A program made the translations under genes and the position numbers. A stretch of DNA of 64,000 bases from Plantactinospora endophytica (GTDB lineage Bacteria; Actinomycetota; Actinomycetes; Mycobacteriales; Micromonosporaceae), in assembly GCF_016862915.1 (NCBI RefSeq), contig NZ_BONW01000001.1, positions 248,001-312,000 of the forward strand. Reading direction: 5' to 3'. Shown here one piece after another: positions 52,723 through 61,425 of this stretch; within the stretch, counting starts at the first letter, position 1, and each line of letters opens with the position of its first letter. Below the pieces are notes generated by a model, which did not search any database, was not told where the DNA came from, and worked only from the letters and a program-made list of their open reading frames with translations.

Positions 52723-54759
52723 ATGGCGGATCTCTGGCGGACGCGAGCCCGGCGCGCGTTCGAGACCCGGTTGCGCGACGGCCTGCGGACCAACGGCGAC
52801 CAGCGCCCGCACTACGTGGTGTGCGGCCAGGACGCGCTCGCCGTCCACCTGGTCGAGGAGCTGCTGGGCAACGATCCGCAGGGCGGCGGCGCGGTACGGG
52901 TCACGGTGGTGGTGCCGCACCGGCGCCGGCCGGACGGGCCGGACATCCGGACCATCCGCGGTGTCCGGGTGATCCGGTCGGACCGGCTGGACGAGGAGAC
53001 GTTCCGCACGGCGGGGCTGGCCGGGGCGACCGGGCTGGCCCTGCTGCACCAGGACGACGTCGGCAACATCCACGCCGCGCTCTGCGCCCAGGAGGTCGAG
53101 CCGGACCTCCGGGTGGTGCTGCGGATGTTCAACATGAGCCTCGGCCAGGGGATCCGCCAACTCTTCCCGAACAGCGCCGTACTCTCCGACGCCTCGATGG
53201 CGGCGCCCGCGTTCGTGGCGGCGGCGCTCGGCGAGGTCGCACCGTCGTACTTCCGGCACGGCGGTCGTACCCTCTTCGTCGCGCCCCGGGCGGAGGTCCG
53301 GCCGGAGCAGGTGGTCTGCGGCCTGGCCGACACCCGGGACCCGCACCACCCGGTGGTGCTGCCCGCCGACCCGACCACCGCCGACCTGGTACTCGCCGAG
53401 GCGGACGGCCAGGTCGGGCAGGTCGGTCCGGAGCAGGCCACCCGGCGTCGACTGCTGCGCCGGCAGCGCTGGCGGCGCCGCCGGACCTCGGCCCTGCTCC
53501 GGGCGGTACGGTCGTTCGCCACCCGCAAGATCGGGATGGCCACCATCGCGGTGCTGGTCGTGGTGGTGGTGCTCGGTTTCCTGCTCTCGCAGGCCGAGCA
53601 CACCGGCATCGGCGACGCGATCTACCTGACCATGGTGACCACGATCGTCGGGGCCGATCCGGACATCACCAAGGAAGCGCCGGCCCAGGTTCTCCAGGTG
53701 GTGCTGAACCTGGCCGGGCTGGCGCTGATCCCGCTGATCACCGCCGCCGTGGTGGACGGCATCGTCAAGGCCCGACTGGCGCTGGACGCCGGCCTGCTGC
53801 CCAGCGAGCGCAGCGGGCACGTCGTGGTGGTCGGGCTGGGCAACGTCGGTACCCGGGTGATGTGGCAGCTCAACGACCTCGGCATCGAGGTGGTCGCCAT
53901 CGACAAGGACCCGGAGGCCCGGGGCGCTGCGGTGGCCCGCCGACTGAACATTCCGCTGATCATCGGCGACGCCGCCCGCGAGGAGACCCTGGACGCCGCC
54001 TCGGTCGGCACCAGCCAGGCCCTGGTGGTGGTCTCCACCGACGACGTGACCAACCTCCAGGCGGCGCTGAACGGCAGGGCGCTCCGCAGCGACCTGCGGG
54101 TGGTGCTGCGGCTCTTCGACGGCGACTTCGCGCAACGGATCCAGCGGACCTTCCGGATCGGCCTCTCCCGCAGCGTCTCGTACCTGGCCGCGCCGTCCTT
54201 CTCGGCGGCACTGCTGAACCGGGCGGTGATCGCCACGATCCCGGTCGCCCGGCACGCGCTGCTGGTCGCCGAGGTGCCGATCGCCGCCGGCTCGGCACTG
54301 GCCGGTCGGGAACTCGGGGTGGTCGGTCAGGCCGAGTGGGTCCGGGTGCTCGCGCTGACCGGGGCCGGCCAGCGGCGCTCCGAGTGGGCGCCACCGGCGG
54401 GGCACCGGCTCCGGCCCGGCGACGTGTTGACCGTGGTGGTCCGGCGGGCCGGGCTGAACCGGCTGCTCCGGGAGGCGAGTACGCCGCAGCCACCGCCGCC
54501 GCCGGAGTCCTCGGCCGGGTCGGCTGGTCGTCCGGCTGATCCGGCGGGACGACCGGGTGATCCGGCGGGGCGGTCCTCGGACCCGAGCCGGCCCAGCCGG
54601 CGTACCGTGCCCCGGCAGTCCGGCCGGTCGGCGACCCGCAGCGGTGAGCAGTCCGGCCAGCCGGGCCGGGCGGCCGGTACCCGGAGCCAGCCGACCCGTA
54701 CGCCCCGGCGGAGCCAGCCGAATCCACCACCGATCCGGCGCCCCGAGCCCCCACAGTGA
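52723..54759 (+). CDS. Channel-like membrane protein with two RCK/TrkA-N domains
   Basis: A 678-residue protein. The N-terminal NAD-binding RCK-type domain covers residues about 20-240. Two membrane helices (M-A-T-I-A-V-L-V-V-V-V-V-L-G-F-L and V-V-L-N-L-A-G-L-A-L-I-P-L-I) flank a pore loop. A second TrkA-N domain starts V-V-V-V-G-L-G-N-V-G-T-R, with a TrkA-C-like tail and a 90-residue Pro/Arg/Ser-rich C-terminus. The fold is that of a ligand-gated potassium channel, but the filter, normally T-V-G-Y-G-D, reads T-I-V-G-A-D-P-D. Ion selectivity is therefore uncertain. ATG 52723 was preferred over the open extension upstream. Confidence 0.85.
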   Translation: MADLWRTRARRAFETRLRDGLRTNGDQRPHYVVCGQDALAVHLVEELLGNDPQGGGAVRVTVVVPHRRRPDGPDIRTIRGVRVIRSDRLDEETFRTAGLAGATGLALLHQDDVGNIHAALCAQEVEPDLRVVLRMFNMSLGQGIRQLFPNSAVLSDASMAAPAFVAAALGEVAPSYFRHGGRTLFVAPRAEVRPEQVVCGLADTRDPHHPVVLPADPTTADLVLAEADGQVGQVGPEQATRRRLLRRQRWRRRRTSALLRAVRSFATRKIGMATIAVLVVVVVLGFLLSQAEHTGIGDAIYLTMVTTIVGADPDITKEAPAQVLQVVLNLAGLALIPLITAAVVDGIVKARLALDAGLLPSERSGHVVVVGLGNVGTRVMWQLNDLGIEVVAIDKDPEARGAAVARRLNIPLIIGDAAREETLDAASVGTSQALVVVSTDDVTNLQAALNGRALRSDLRVVLRLFDGDFAQRIQRTFRIGLSRSVSYLAAPSFSAALLNRAVIATIPVARHALLVAEVPIAAGSALAGRELGVVGQAEWVRVLALTGAGQRRSEWAPPAGHRLRPGDVLTVVVRRAGLNRLLREASTPQPPPPPESSAGSAGRPADPAGRPGDPAGRSSDPSRPSRRTVPRQSGRSATRSGEQSGQPGRAAGTRSQPTRTPRRSQPNPPPIRRPEPPQ

Positions 54760-54786
54760 GCCCGCCCCCCGTGACGGGGTAACGGG

Positions 54787-56001
54787 TCAGCCGACCTCGA
54801 CGCCGAGTACGGCCTGCTCGTCCGGGCGGTGCACCAGCTCGTCGGCCAGGAACGACTGCACGGCCGGGGCCAGCCCGACGTCCCGGCCGGCCCGCTCTGA
54901 CAGCCGCCAACGGTGCTCGATGACCTGCACGAACAGTTCGGCCGGTTCGAGTTTCCCGCGCAGGTGTGCCGGTACCGCCCGGACGACCGGCTCGAAGACC
55001 TCGGTCAGCCAGCGGTGCGCGGCCTGCTGTTCGTCGGTGAGGTCGCTCTCCGCCCGGTACGTGTCGAGGTCGTTGAGCAGCCGGCGGGCCTGGTTCTCCT
55101 CGGCGTCCAGCCCGGTCAGCCGGAGCAGCCGTCGGGTGTGGTAGCCGGCGTCGACCACCTTGGGCCGGACCAGGTAGCGCCCGTTGTCCACCACCGACAT
55201 CGCCACCTCGGCGACGTCGAAGCCGAGTTCGTTGAGCCGGCGGATCCGGCCCTCGATGTCGTGCCGGGCCTCCCGCTCGATCTGCTGCTCGTAGGTGATC
55301 TCGTGCCACAGCCGCTGGTAGCGCAGTACCACCTCCTCGCAGACCACCTCCGGGTCGATCGAGGGGTGCAGCAGCCCGGCGGCCTCCAGGTCCAGCGCCT
55401 CGCCGAAGATGTTGACCCGGGCGATCTCCAGGTCCTCGTCCCGCTGCCCGTTGGAGAGCTGCGAACGCAGCGCGCCGGTCTCGGCGTCGACCAGGTAGGC
55501 GGCGAAGGCGCCCGCGTCCCGCCGGAACAGCGTGTTGGACAGCGAGCAGTCGCCCCAGAAGAAGCCGGTGAGGTGCATCCGGACGATCAGTGCGGCGAGC
55601 GCGTCGAGCAGCCGGTTCAGCGTCTCCGGGCGCAGCGTGTGCGAGAAGAGCGCCCGGTAGGGGAGGGAGAACTGGAGGTGCCGGGTGATCAGCACCGGGT
55701 CGAGCGGCTCGCCCCGGTCGTCCTGCCGGTCGGCGACGATCGCGACCGCCTGCACGGACGGGAAGTCGATCCGCTCCAGCGACCGGAGCAGGTCGTACTC
55801 CCGCTCGGCCACCCGTTCACCGGTCTCCTTGACCGCGTACACGGTGCCGGCGAGGCGGACGAATCGCACGATATGCCGGGAGATTCCCTGCGGCAGTGCC
55901 ACGAGCTGGTCGGCGGGCCACTCCTCCAGCGGGGTCGACCAGGGAAGGTCGAGCAGCGCCGGGTCGACGAGGGCCGAGGTGATCCGCACGGCAACAAGCA
56001 T
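54787..56001 (-). CDS. DUF4032 kinase-like protein
   Basis: A 404-residue cytoplasmic protein with the protein-kinase/LPS-kinase fold. A conserved Lys is in Y-A-V-K-E-T-G-E. The catalytic loop reads H-L-T-G-F-F-W-G-D-C-S-L-S-N-T, and the metal-binding Asp is in Y-L-V-D-A-E-T-G. The C-terminal half (about 230-380) is the DUF4032 domain, containing L-G-F-D-V-A-E-V and Y-L-V-R-P-K-V-V-D-A-G-Y-H. The phosphoryl acceptor is unknown. It is convergent with the channel gene and divergent from the PAP2 gene. Confidence 0.85.
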   Translation of the reverse strand: MLVAVRITSALVDPALLDLPWSTPLEEWPADQLVALPQGISRHIVRFVRLAGTVYAVKETGERVAEREYDLLRSLERIDFPSVQAVAIVADRQDDRGEPLDPVLITRHLQFSLPYRALFSHTLRPETLNRLLDALAALIVRMHLTGFFWGDCSLSNTLFRRDAGAFAAYLVDAETGALRSQLSNGQRDEDLEIARVNIFGEALDLEAAGLLHPSIDPEVVCEEVVLRYQRLWHEITYEQQIEREARHDIEGRIRRLNELGFDVAEVAMSVVDNGRYLVRPKVVDAGYHTRRLLRLTGLDAEENQARRLLNDLDTYRAESDLTDEQQAAHRWLTEVFEPVVRAVPAHLRGKLEPAELFVQVIEHRWRLSERAGRDVGLAPAVQSFLADELVHRPDEQAVLGVEVG

Positions 56002-56191
56002 GCCGGTCCGGGCCGCCCGGCGCCGCATCACGTGTGCGGGCACACATCGCCGCCCGTCGCGCCGCTGGACGCCGACCGTCGTCTCGTCGGCGGCCAGCGC
56101 TGCCCGTCGCGCCGGGACCGCCGCGCGCCGGGAACCGGCCGTCCGCCGTGCTGCGCGGGCTCGGTGCGCCCCGCCCGGTAGCGTGGTCGGA

Positions 56192-56944
56192 ATGCGGGAA
56201 ACCACGACGGTACGCCGACCGCTGCGACTGCGCCCCGTCCGTCCGGCCGGCTGGTGGCTCGACGGGGTACTCGTCGCGGCGGTGGTGGCGTTGACCGCCG
56301 CGCTCGCCGCCGGCCAGTTGCTCGGGCTGGACCTGGCGGTCCGGGACTGGGTCGACGCGCACCGGCCGGGACCGGCGTACTGGGTGGCCCGGGTGTTCAA
56401 CTCGCTGGGCCAGGGCGGCTGGTTCCTGATGCCCATCGCGTTCGGGCTGGCCGTGCTGGTCGGCTGGCGCACCAGGTCGGTCCGGCCGCTGCTGGTGCCG
56501 ATCGGCGCGTTCGTACTCACCTCGTTCACCGTCGGCCCGCTGAAGCTGTGGCTGGACCGGGGCTATCCGCACAACTTCGAGCTGGCGCATCCGGAGCGGC
56601 TGTTCAGCGACCCCGAGGGCGGCACGGCGTACCCGTCCGGGCACGTGGCGAACGCCATCGTCTGGTACGCGGCCATCGCGATCCTGCTCGCCGCGCTGCT
56701 GCGTACGCTCAACCGGCTGGACGCCCCACCCGGCCTGTACCTCGTGATCCGGGTCGCGCCACCGGCGATCGTCTTCTGCACCACCACCTACCTGGGCTGG
56801 CACTGGATCACCGACTCGATCGCCGGGCTGCTGATCGGGCTGGTGCTGGGCCGGTTGCTCAGCCGGGTGCCGTGGGACGACGTACCGCTGCCGGCCCTGC
56901 CCGGCGGGGTGCACCGACGCGGAGTGTTCACCGACGACCTCTAG
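56192..56944 (+). CDS. PAP2-family membrane phosphatase
   Basis: A 250-residue integral membrane protein with about six helices. The three phosphatase motifs are K-L-W-L-D-R-G-Y-P (a variant of the K-x6-R-P motif), Y-P-S-G-H-V-A-N and the terminal T-Y-L-G-W-H-W-I-T-D with catalytic His. Members dephosphorylate lipid phosphates such as undecaprenyl pyrophosphate or phosphatidate; the substrate here is not evident. GTG 56955 of the next gene follows its stop by ten bases, so the two are cotranscribed. Confidence 0.9.
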   Translation: MRETTTVRRPLRLRPVRPAGWWLDGVLVAAVVALTAALAAGQLLGLDLAVRDWVDAHRPGPAYWVARVFNSLGQGGWFLMPIAFGLAVLVGWRTRSVRPLLVPIGAFVLTSFTVGPLKLWLDRGYPHNFELAHPERLFSDPEGGTAYPSGHVANAIVWYAAIAILLAALLRTLNRLDAPPGLYLVIRVAPPAIVFCTTTYLGWHWITDSIAGLLIGLVLGRLLSRVPWDDVPLPALPGGVHRRGVFTDDL

Positions 56945-56954
56945 GTTCGACGGC

Positions 56955-58229
56955 GTGGAGCGGCTGGAACGACGACTGGGCGTACCCGATGCGGTGGTGA
57001 TCGGCCTCGGGTCGATGCTCGGCGCCGGGGTGTTCGTGGTCTTCGCCCCGGCGACGGCCGCCGCCGGCAGCGGACCGGCCCTGCTCGGCGCGCTGGCCCT
57101 GGCCGGCCTGGTCGCCTTCTGCAACGCCACCAGTTCGGCCCGGCTCGCCGCCCGTTATCCGGAGTCCGGCGGCACCTACGTCTACGGCCGGGAACGGCTC
57201 GGTCCGTTCGCCGGCTTCCTCGCCGGCTGGGGCTTCGTGGTCGGCAAGACCGCGAGCTGCGCGGCGATGGCGCTGACCATCGGGGCGTACCTGTGGCCCG
57301 GGTATCCCCGGCCGGTCGCGGTGGCCGCCGTCGTGGCCGTGACCGGGGTGAACCTGCGCGGTGTGCACAAGACCGCCCGGGTGACCCGGTGGCTGGTGGC
57401 GGTGACCCTCGGCGTGCTGCTCCTGGTGGCGCTGGTCGGGCTGCTCGGCGGCGAGTTCCGACCGGCCCGGCTCGGCGACACCGTCGGTGAACCGGGCGGC
57501 GATGTCTTCGGTGGGCTCGGTGGTGCGCAGGGTGTCGGCTTACTCACCGCCGCCGGGCTGCTCTTCTTCGCGTTCGCAGGATATGCCCGGATCGCCACGC
57601 TCGGCGAGGAGGTACGCGAGCCCGACCGCACGATCCCCCGGGCGGTACCGGCCGCACTCGGGCTGGTCCTGGTGATCTACCTGGGGCTGGCCGTGGTCAC
57701 GCTCGCGGTGCTCGGGCCGGCCCGGCTGGCGGGCTCGGCCGCGCCGCTCGCCGAGGTGGTGGACGCCACCGGGCTGACCGGGCTGACCTGGCTGGTCCGG
57801 GCCGGTGCGACCGTGGCGGTGCTCGGGGTGCTGCTGGCGCTGGTCGCCGGGGTCGGCCGGACCACCCTGGCGATGGCCCGCCGCCGGGACCTGCCCGGTG
57901 GGCTGGCCGCCGTGCATCCGACGTACCGGGTGCCGCACCGGGCCGAGCTTGCCGTCGCCGGGGTGGTGATCCTGGTGGTGCTGGCCGGCGACATCCGAAC
58001 GGCGATCGGCTTCTCCAGTTGCACCGTGCTGGTCTACTACGCGATCACCAACGCCGCCGCGCTGACCCTCGGGCCCGACCCGGACCGCCGGCTGCCGGTC
58101 CGGGCCCTGGCCGGGCTCGGGTTGGCCGGCTGCCTGCTGCTCGCGGTCACCCTGCCGCTGGCCAGCGTGCTGGCCGGCGTCGCCGTACTCGCCGTCGGCG
58201 CGCTCGGCTACGCCGTCCGGCGCCGCTGA
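56955..58229 (+). CDS. APC-family amino acid permease
   Basis: A 424-residue transporter with about 12 helices. The first helix contains G-L-G-S-M-L-G-A-G-V-F, the unwound substrate/sodium-site motif of the APC fold. G-G-T-Y-V-Y-G-R and G-K-T-A-S-C-A-A-M-A are also typical. It should carry amino acids or related amines across the inner membrane, with no specificity visible. It is cotranscribed with the PAP2 gene and ends eight bases before a convergent gene. Confidence 0.9.
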   Translation: MERLERRLGVPDAVVIGLGSMLGAGVFVVFAPATAAAGSGPALLGALALAGLVAFCNATSSARLAARYPESGGTYVYGRERLGPFAGFLAGWGFVVGKTASCAAMALTIGAYLWPGYPRPVAVAAVVAVTGVNLRGVHKTARVTRWLVAVTLGVLLLVALVGLLGGEFRPARLGDTVGEPGGDVFGGLGGAQGVGLLTAAGLLFFAFAGYARIATLGEEVREPDRTIPRAVPAALGLVLVIYLGLAVVTLAVLGPARLAGSAAPLAEVVDATGLTGLTWLVRAGATVAVLGVLLALVAGVGRTTLAMARRRDLPGGLAAVHPTYRVPHRAELAVAGVVILVVLAGDIRTAIGFSSCTVLVYYAITNAAALTLGPDPDRRLPVRALAGLGLAGCLLLAVTLPLASVLAGVAVLAVGALGYAVRRR

Positions 58230-58236
58230 CCCGCCG

Positions 58237-59229
58237 CTACCTCGTCGTGGTGATCCCGCCGCCGCAGGGTGCGCCCGGCTCGATCGCCGCCCGCACCCGG
58301 TACGCCTCGATGAAGGCGCCGATCGCCTCGTCGTCAGCGTCGTCCACGGTGAGCTGGTAGCCCCACGCCTGGAGCGAGATCGGCGCCGACTGCCCCGGGT
58401 ACGGGCTCAGCATCATGTGCGACAGCCCGCGTACCCGGGTGATGAGCTTGCCCATCTCGGACGCCGGCAGACCCGGTCGGTGGGTGATCCACACGGCGCC
58501 GTGCTCCAGACTGTGCACGGCGTTGCCGTCCTCGATCGGCGCGGTGTAGACGTCGCCGTTGCAGTTCTGCCAGCGCTGGAAGTGCGGGCCGCCGGCCGGC
58601 GGGGTCATCGGGTAGCTGACCGGGGCGTCGACGTGGGTGGTGGCCAGGGCGCCCGGGTTGGTTTGCCGATAGTTGACCACCCCGGAGAGGTCGCCGCCGT
58701 CGTCGTTGCTCTGCCGGTACCAGAGGTAACCGCCGACCCCGCAGACCAGCAGCAGGAGCAGCGCGACGCCACCGGCCACGATCCCGATGACCAACCCGGT
58801 CTTCGAGCCCGACTTCGGCGGCGGCACCGGCTGCCCACCCTGGTACGGATATCCCGGCTGGCCGTAACCGGGTGCCGGGCCGGGCGGCTGGGTGTAGCCG
58901 GGCTGTGGCTGTCCGTACCCCTGCGCTGGCTGTCCGTATCCCTGTGGTGGTACCGGCGGGGTGCCGTAGCCCGGTTGCGGCTCGGCGGCCGGGTACCCGG
59001 GTTGCGGCGGGTACGGTCCGGCGCCGGGGCCGGGCTGCGGCGGAACCGGCGGAGCCGGTGGGTAGCCGGGTGGCGCCGGGAACTGTCCCGGCACCGGTGG
59101 CGGCCCGACAGGTGCCCCGGACGCAGGTGGCGGACCGGCAGGTGGACCGGACGGCGGAGCGTATCCCGGCGGCAGTGGGCCCGGCGGGGAGGCCGGCGGC
59201 TGCCCGGCCGGCGGTTCAGGGTTGCTCAT
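58237..59229 (-). CDS. DUF3105 membrane protein with Pro/Gly/Tyr-rich N-terminus
   Basis: A 330-residue protein. The first 150 residues are a Pro/Gly/Tyr/Gln-rich disordered region of the kind seen in many actinobacterial membrane proteins. A single helix follows at about 155-178 (G-L-V-I-G-I-V-A-G-G-V-A-L-L-L-L). An extracellular DUF3105 domain has Y-P-M-T-P-P-A-G-G-P-H-F and H-S-L-E-H-G-A-V-W-I, whose His residues suggest metal binding. Function unknown. ATG 59229 starts the disordered region; the open frame upstream is unrelated. Confidence 0.87.
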   Translation of the reverse strand: MSNPEPPAGQPPASPPGPLPPGYAPPSGPPAGPPPASGAPVGPPPVPGQFPAPPGYPPAPPVPPQPGPGAGPYPPQPGYPAAEPQPGYGTPPVPPQGYGQPAQGYGQPQPGYTQPPGPAPGYGQPGYPYQGGQPVPPPKSGSKTGLVIGIVAGGVALLLLLVCGVGGYLWYRQSNDDGGDLSGVVNYRQTNPGALATTHVDAPVSYPMTPPAGGPHFQRWQNCNGDVYTAPIEDGNAVHSLEHGAVWITHRPGLPASEMGKLITRVRGLSHMMLSPYPGQSAPISLQAWGYQLTVDDADDEAIGAFIEAYRVRAAIEPGAPCGGGITTTR

Positions 59230-59597
59230 CGTGATTCGCCTCCGACCGGGTACGCGGGCCACGATCCTATCGAGGACGTAACCGGCGCGTCGCCGAGGCG
59301 GATCCGCCGCCGTCCGTGCCCGACGTCCGCGCCTGGGCCGCCTGCCGTCGGGCGAGGAGCGCCGGCCGCCAGTCCGGAGCGCGCGCCGGAGTGCCGCCGA
59401 GACGTCCACGACGGACCCTGATGTGTGGCGATCGAACGGGTGCTGATTCCCGCACATCGGTCGGCCTTCCGGACGGGTCTACCCGGCACCCTCGGCCGAC
59501 GTTCGCCGACCGATCGGGCAGCAGACGGTGGTTGTCGACCGTTCCGGGCGAAATTGGGGCGACGCGCCGGGCACCTGGTCGGGTAGCTTCCCGCCTC
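59230..59597. other. Divergent intergenic region, 368 bp
   Basis: Separates the DUF3105 gene from the surface-protein gene and must hold both promoters. TAGCTT (59584-59589) fits a -10 but lies very close to ATG 59598, and no matching -35 is clear. No gene-like frame on either strand has supporting family likeness. Confidence 0.35.
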
Positions 59598-61187
59598 ATG
59601 TCCCGAACCCGAACCCGATGGGCTCCCGCTGCGGCTGCCGCCCTGCTCGCCGGTTTGTCGGTCAACGCCGTCACACCCCCGGCGGCGGCTGCTGAGGCAA
59701 GCCCCGCCCTCTCCGTCTCGTACGCCATCGAGGCGCGGATCGACAACACCGAGACCACAGTTCCCACCTACCTGTACAACTACGGCGACGCTCCGGCGAC
59801 CGACGTGACCGTGGCCTTCGACGCCAGCGGGTTGCGCGACGTCACCATCAAGGCGTGGGAGTACGCCGAGGAGTGCAAGCTCGCGGGTGCGGTGGTGACG
59901 TGTGAGTACCCCGACCTCGCGCCTGGGCAGACCGAGATGGTCTACCCGTTCACGCTGGCCAGCAAGCCACGGTCGGAGCCGGGTCCGGCGGGCACCGTGA
60001 AGGCGACGATCCGGGGCGTGGCACCGGACGGCAGCACGCACAGCGGTGGCGGCGACCTCGACGTCACGATCGTGCCGACCGGCCCCGACCTGGTCGCCCA
60101 GGCGGAGAACCTCAACACCGCGGACAGCCGCGTCGGTCCTGGGGACGAGGTCGGGTTCCGGGGTGCCCTCTACAACGACGGTGACACCCCCGCCGAGGGC
60201 TTCTTCGTGCGCATCCAGCTCCCGACCGGTGGCCGCTGGATCGACCAGTACGAGGACTGCACGTACATCGACTACTGGCCGGGGGAACACCCGGACGGCT
60301 ACGCGTACGGGCCGTCCGAGGTGGTGTGCACGGCTCCGCTGACGCTCGCGCCCGACGAGGGTTTCCTGCTCTTCGACCCGGAGAGCGGCGAGTCGATCTT
60401 CAACGCGTACTTCGGTAAGAACCTCGCGGGTCCGACCGAGACCGACGGCTTCTTCGAGGTCGGGCTGCTCGACGACCTGGGCGAGAACGCGGCGCGGGTC
60501 GCCACGCGCAAGGGGACGGGCAAGTCGTTCGCCGACGCGGTGAAGAGCCTGGGCAGCGCCAAGAAGGGCGCGAAGGGCGTCGCCCGGGAGGTCGACACCA
60601 ACGACAACGCCGTCTTCTACAAGATTTGGACCAAGGCGAACACCAACGACTTCGCGGTGACCGCCGAGCCGGTCAGCGGCGCGGTCGGCGACACCGTGAC
60701 GGTGCCGTACACCCTGGTCAACAACGGTCCGTCGGACGGTGCGGCCGGTTGGCGCATCGTCGCGCCGACCGGCACGGTGCTGGTGCGCGGCGGCGACGAG
60801 TGGTGCTACTTCCTCGACGAGAACGGCCACCGGACCGACGAGTTGCCCGAGGTGGGCTGCGGCATCGAGAGCGAGTGGCCGTCGAAGGCGTCCGGCCAGG
60901 GCACGGTGCAGGGTGCGATCAAGGTACGGATCATCTCCGAGCCGGGCGACAACGGCACGATCAAGGTCACCAGCTTCGGCCCGTCGAAGGACAACGTGCC
61001 GGGTAACGACGTGGTGCCGCTCTCCATCGACACGAGCGGTGGCGGCGGCGGTGGCGGCGGTCTGCCGGTCACCGGTGTGAAGGCCGGCATCGCCGGTGGG
61101 GTAGGGGTCGCGGCGATCGCCCTCGGCGTCCTGCTCTACGTGTTCACCCGGCGCCGCCGGATCGTCACGGTGGTACCGAAGAACTAG
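59598..61187 (+). CDS. Cell-wall-anchored surface protein with LPVTG sorting signal
   Basis: A 529-residue exported protein. The signal peptide ends near A-A-A-A-E (residues 26-32). The body contains at least three beta-sandwich DUF11-like repeats (for example Y-N-Y-G-D-A-P-A-T-D-V-T-V-A-F, Y-N-D-G-D-T-P-A-E-G-F-F-V and V-N-N-G-P-S-D-G-A-A-G-W). The end is a sortase signal: a Gly-run, L-P-V-T-G, a hydrophobic helix and R-R-R-R. It should be covalently attached to peptidoglycan by a sortase. No sortase gene is in the window. A strong hairpin follows the stop. Confidence 0.88.
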   Translation: MSRTRTRWAPAAAAALLAGLSVNAVTPPAAAAEASPALSVSYAIEARIDNTETTVPTYLYNYGDAPATDVTVAFDASGLRDVTIKAWEYAEECKLAGAVVTCEYPDLAPGQTEMVYPFTLASKPRSEPGPAGTVKATIRGVAPDGSTHSGGGDLDVTIVPTGPDLVAQAENLNTADSRVGPGDEVGFRGALYNDGDTPAEGFFVRIQLPTGGRWIDQYEDCTYIDYWPGEHPDGYAYGPSEVVCTAPLTLAPDEGFLLFDPESGESIFNAYFGKNLAGPTETDGFFEVGLLDDLGENAARVATRKGTGKSFADAVKSLGSAKKGAKGVAREVDTNDNAVFYKIWTKANTNDFAVTAEPVSGAVGDTVTVPYTLVNNGPSDGAAGWRIVAPTGTVLVRGGDEWCYFLDENGHRTDELPEVGCGIESEWPSKASGQGTVQGAIKVRIISEPGDNGTIKVTSFGPSKDNVPGNDVVPLSIDTSGGGGGGGGLPVTGVKAGIAGGVGVAAIALGVLLYVFTRRRRIVTVVPKN

Positions 61188-61195
61188 CGCTCCGT

Positions 61196-61235
61196 CCCGG
61201 TGGGAGGGTGCGGGTCGCCCGACCCTCCCACCGGG
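61196..61235 (+). terminator. Terminator hairpin after the LPVTG gene
   Basis: CCCGGTGGGAGGGT (61196-61209) and ACCCTCCCACCGGG (61222-61235) form a perfect 14-bp stem with a 12-base loop. Confidence 0.8.
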
Positions 61236-61425
61236 CCGCGCCGGCTCTTCTGCGGCGGCGCCGAAGCCACGGCGGGTCATCGCCGCGTGGGGGCGACCAC
61301 GCTCCGAAGGGGACATTCGCGCGACGACCAGATTCTGTCGGTCCCGTTGGTTACCGTCTGCTTCGTCGCCGCCGCTGGTGTTCTGCCGGTGGCTGTCACC
61401 CTCACCCCCGGAGGCGTAGACCGTT

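Noticed and set aside
59226-61316. 696-residue minus-strand frame opposite the LPVTG protein
   Set aside because: Composition is that of a GC-rich shadow; the plus strand has a signal peptide and sorting signal.
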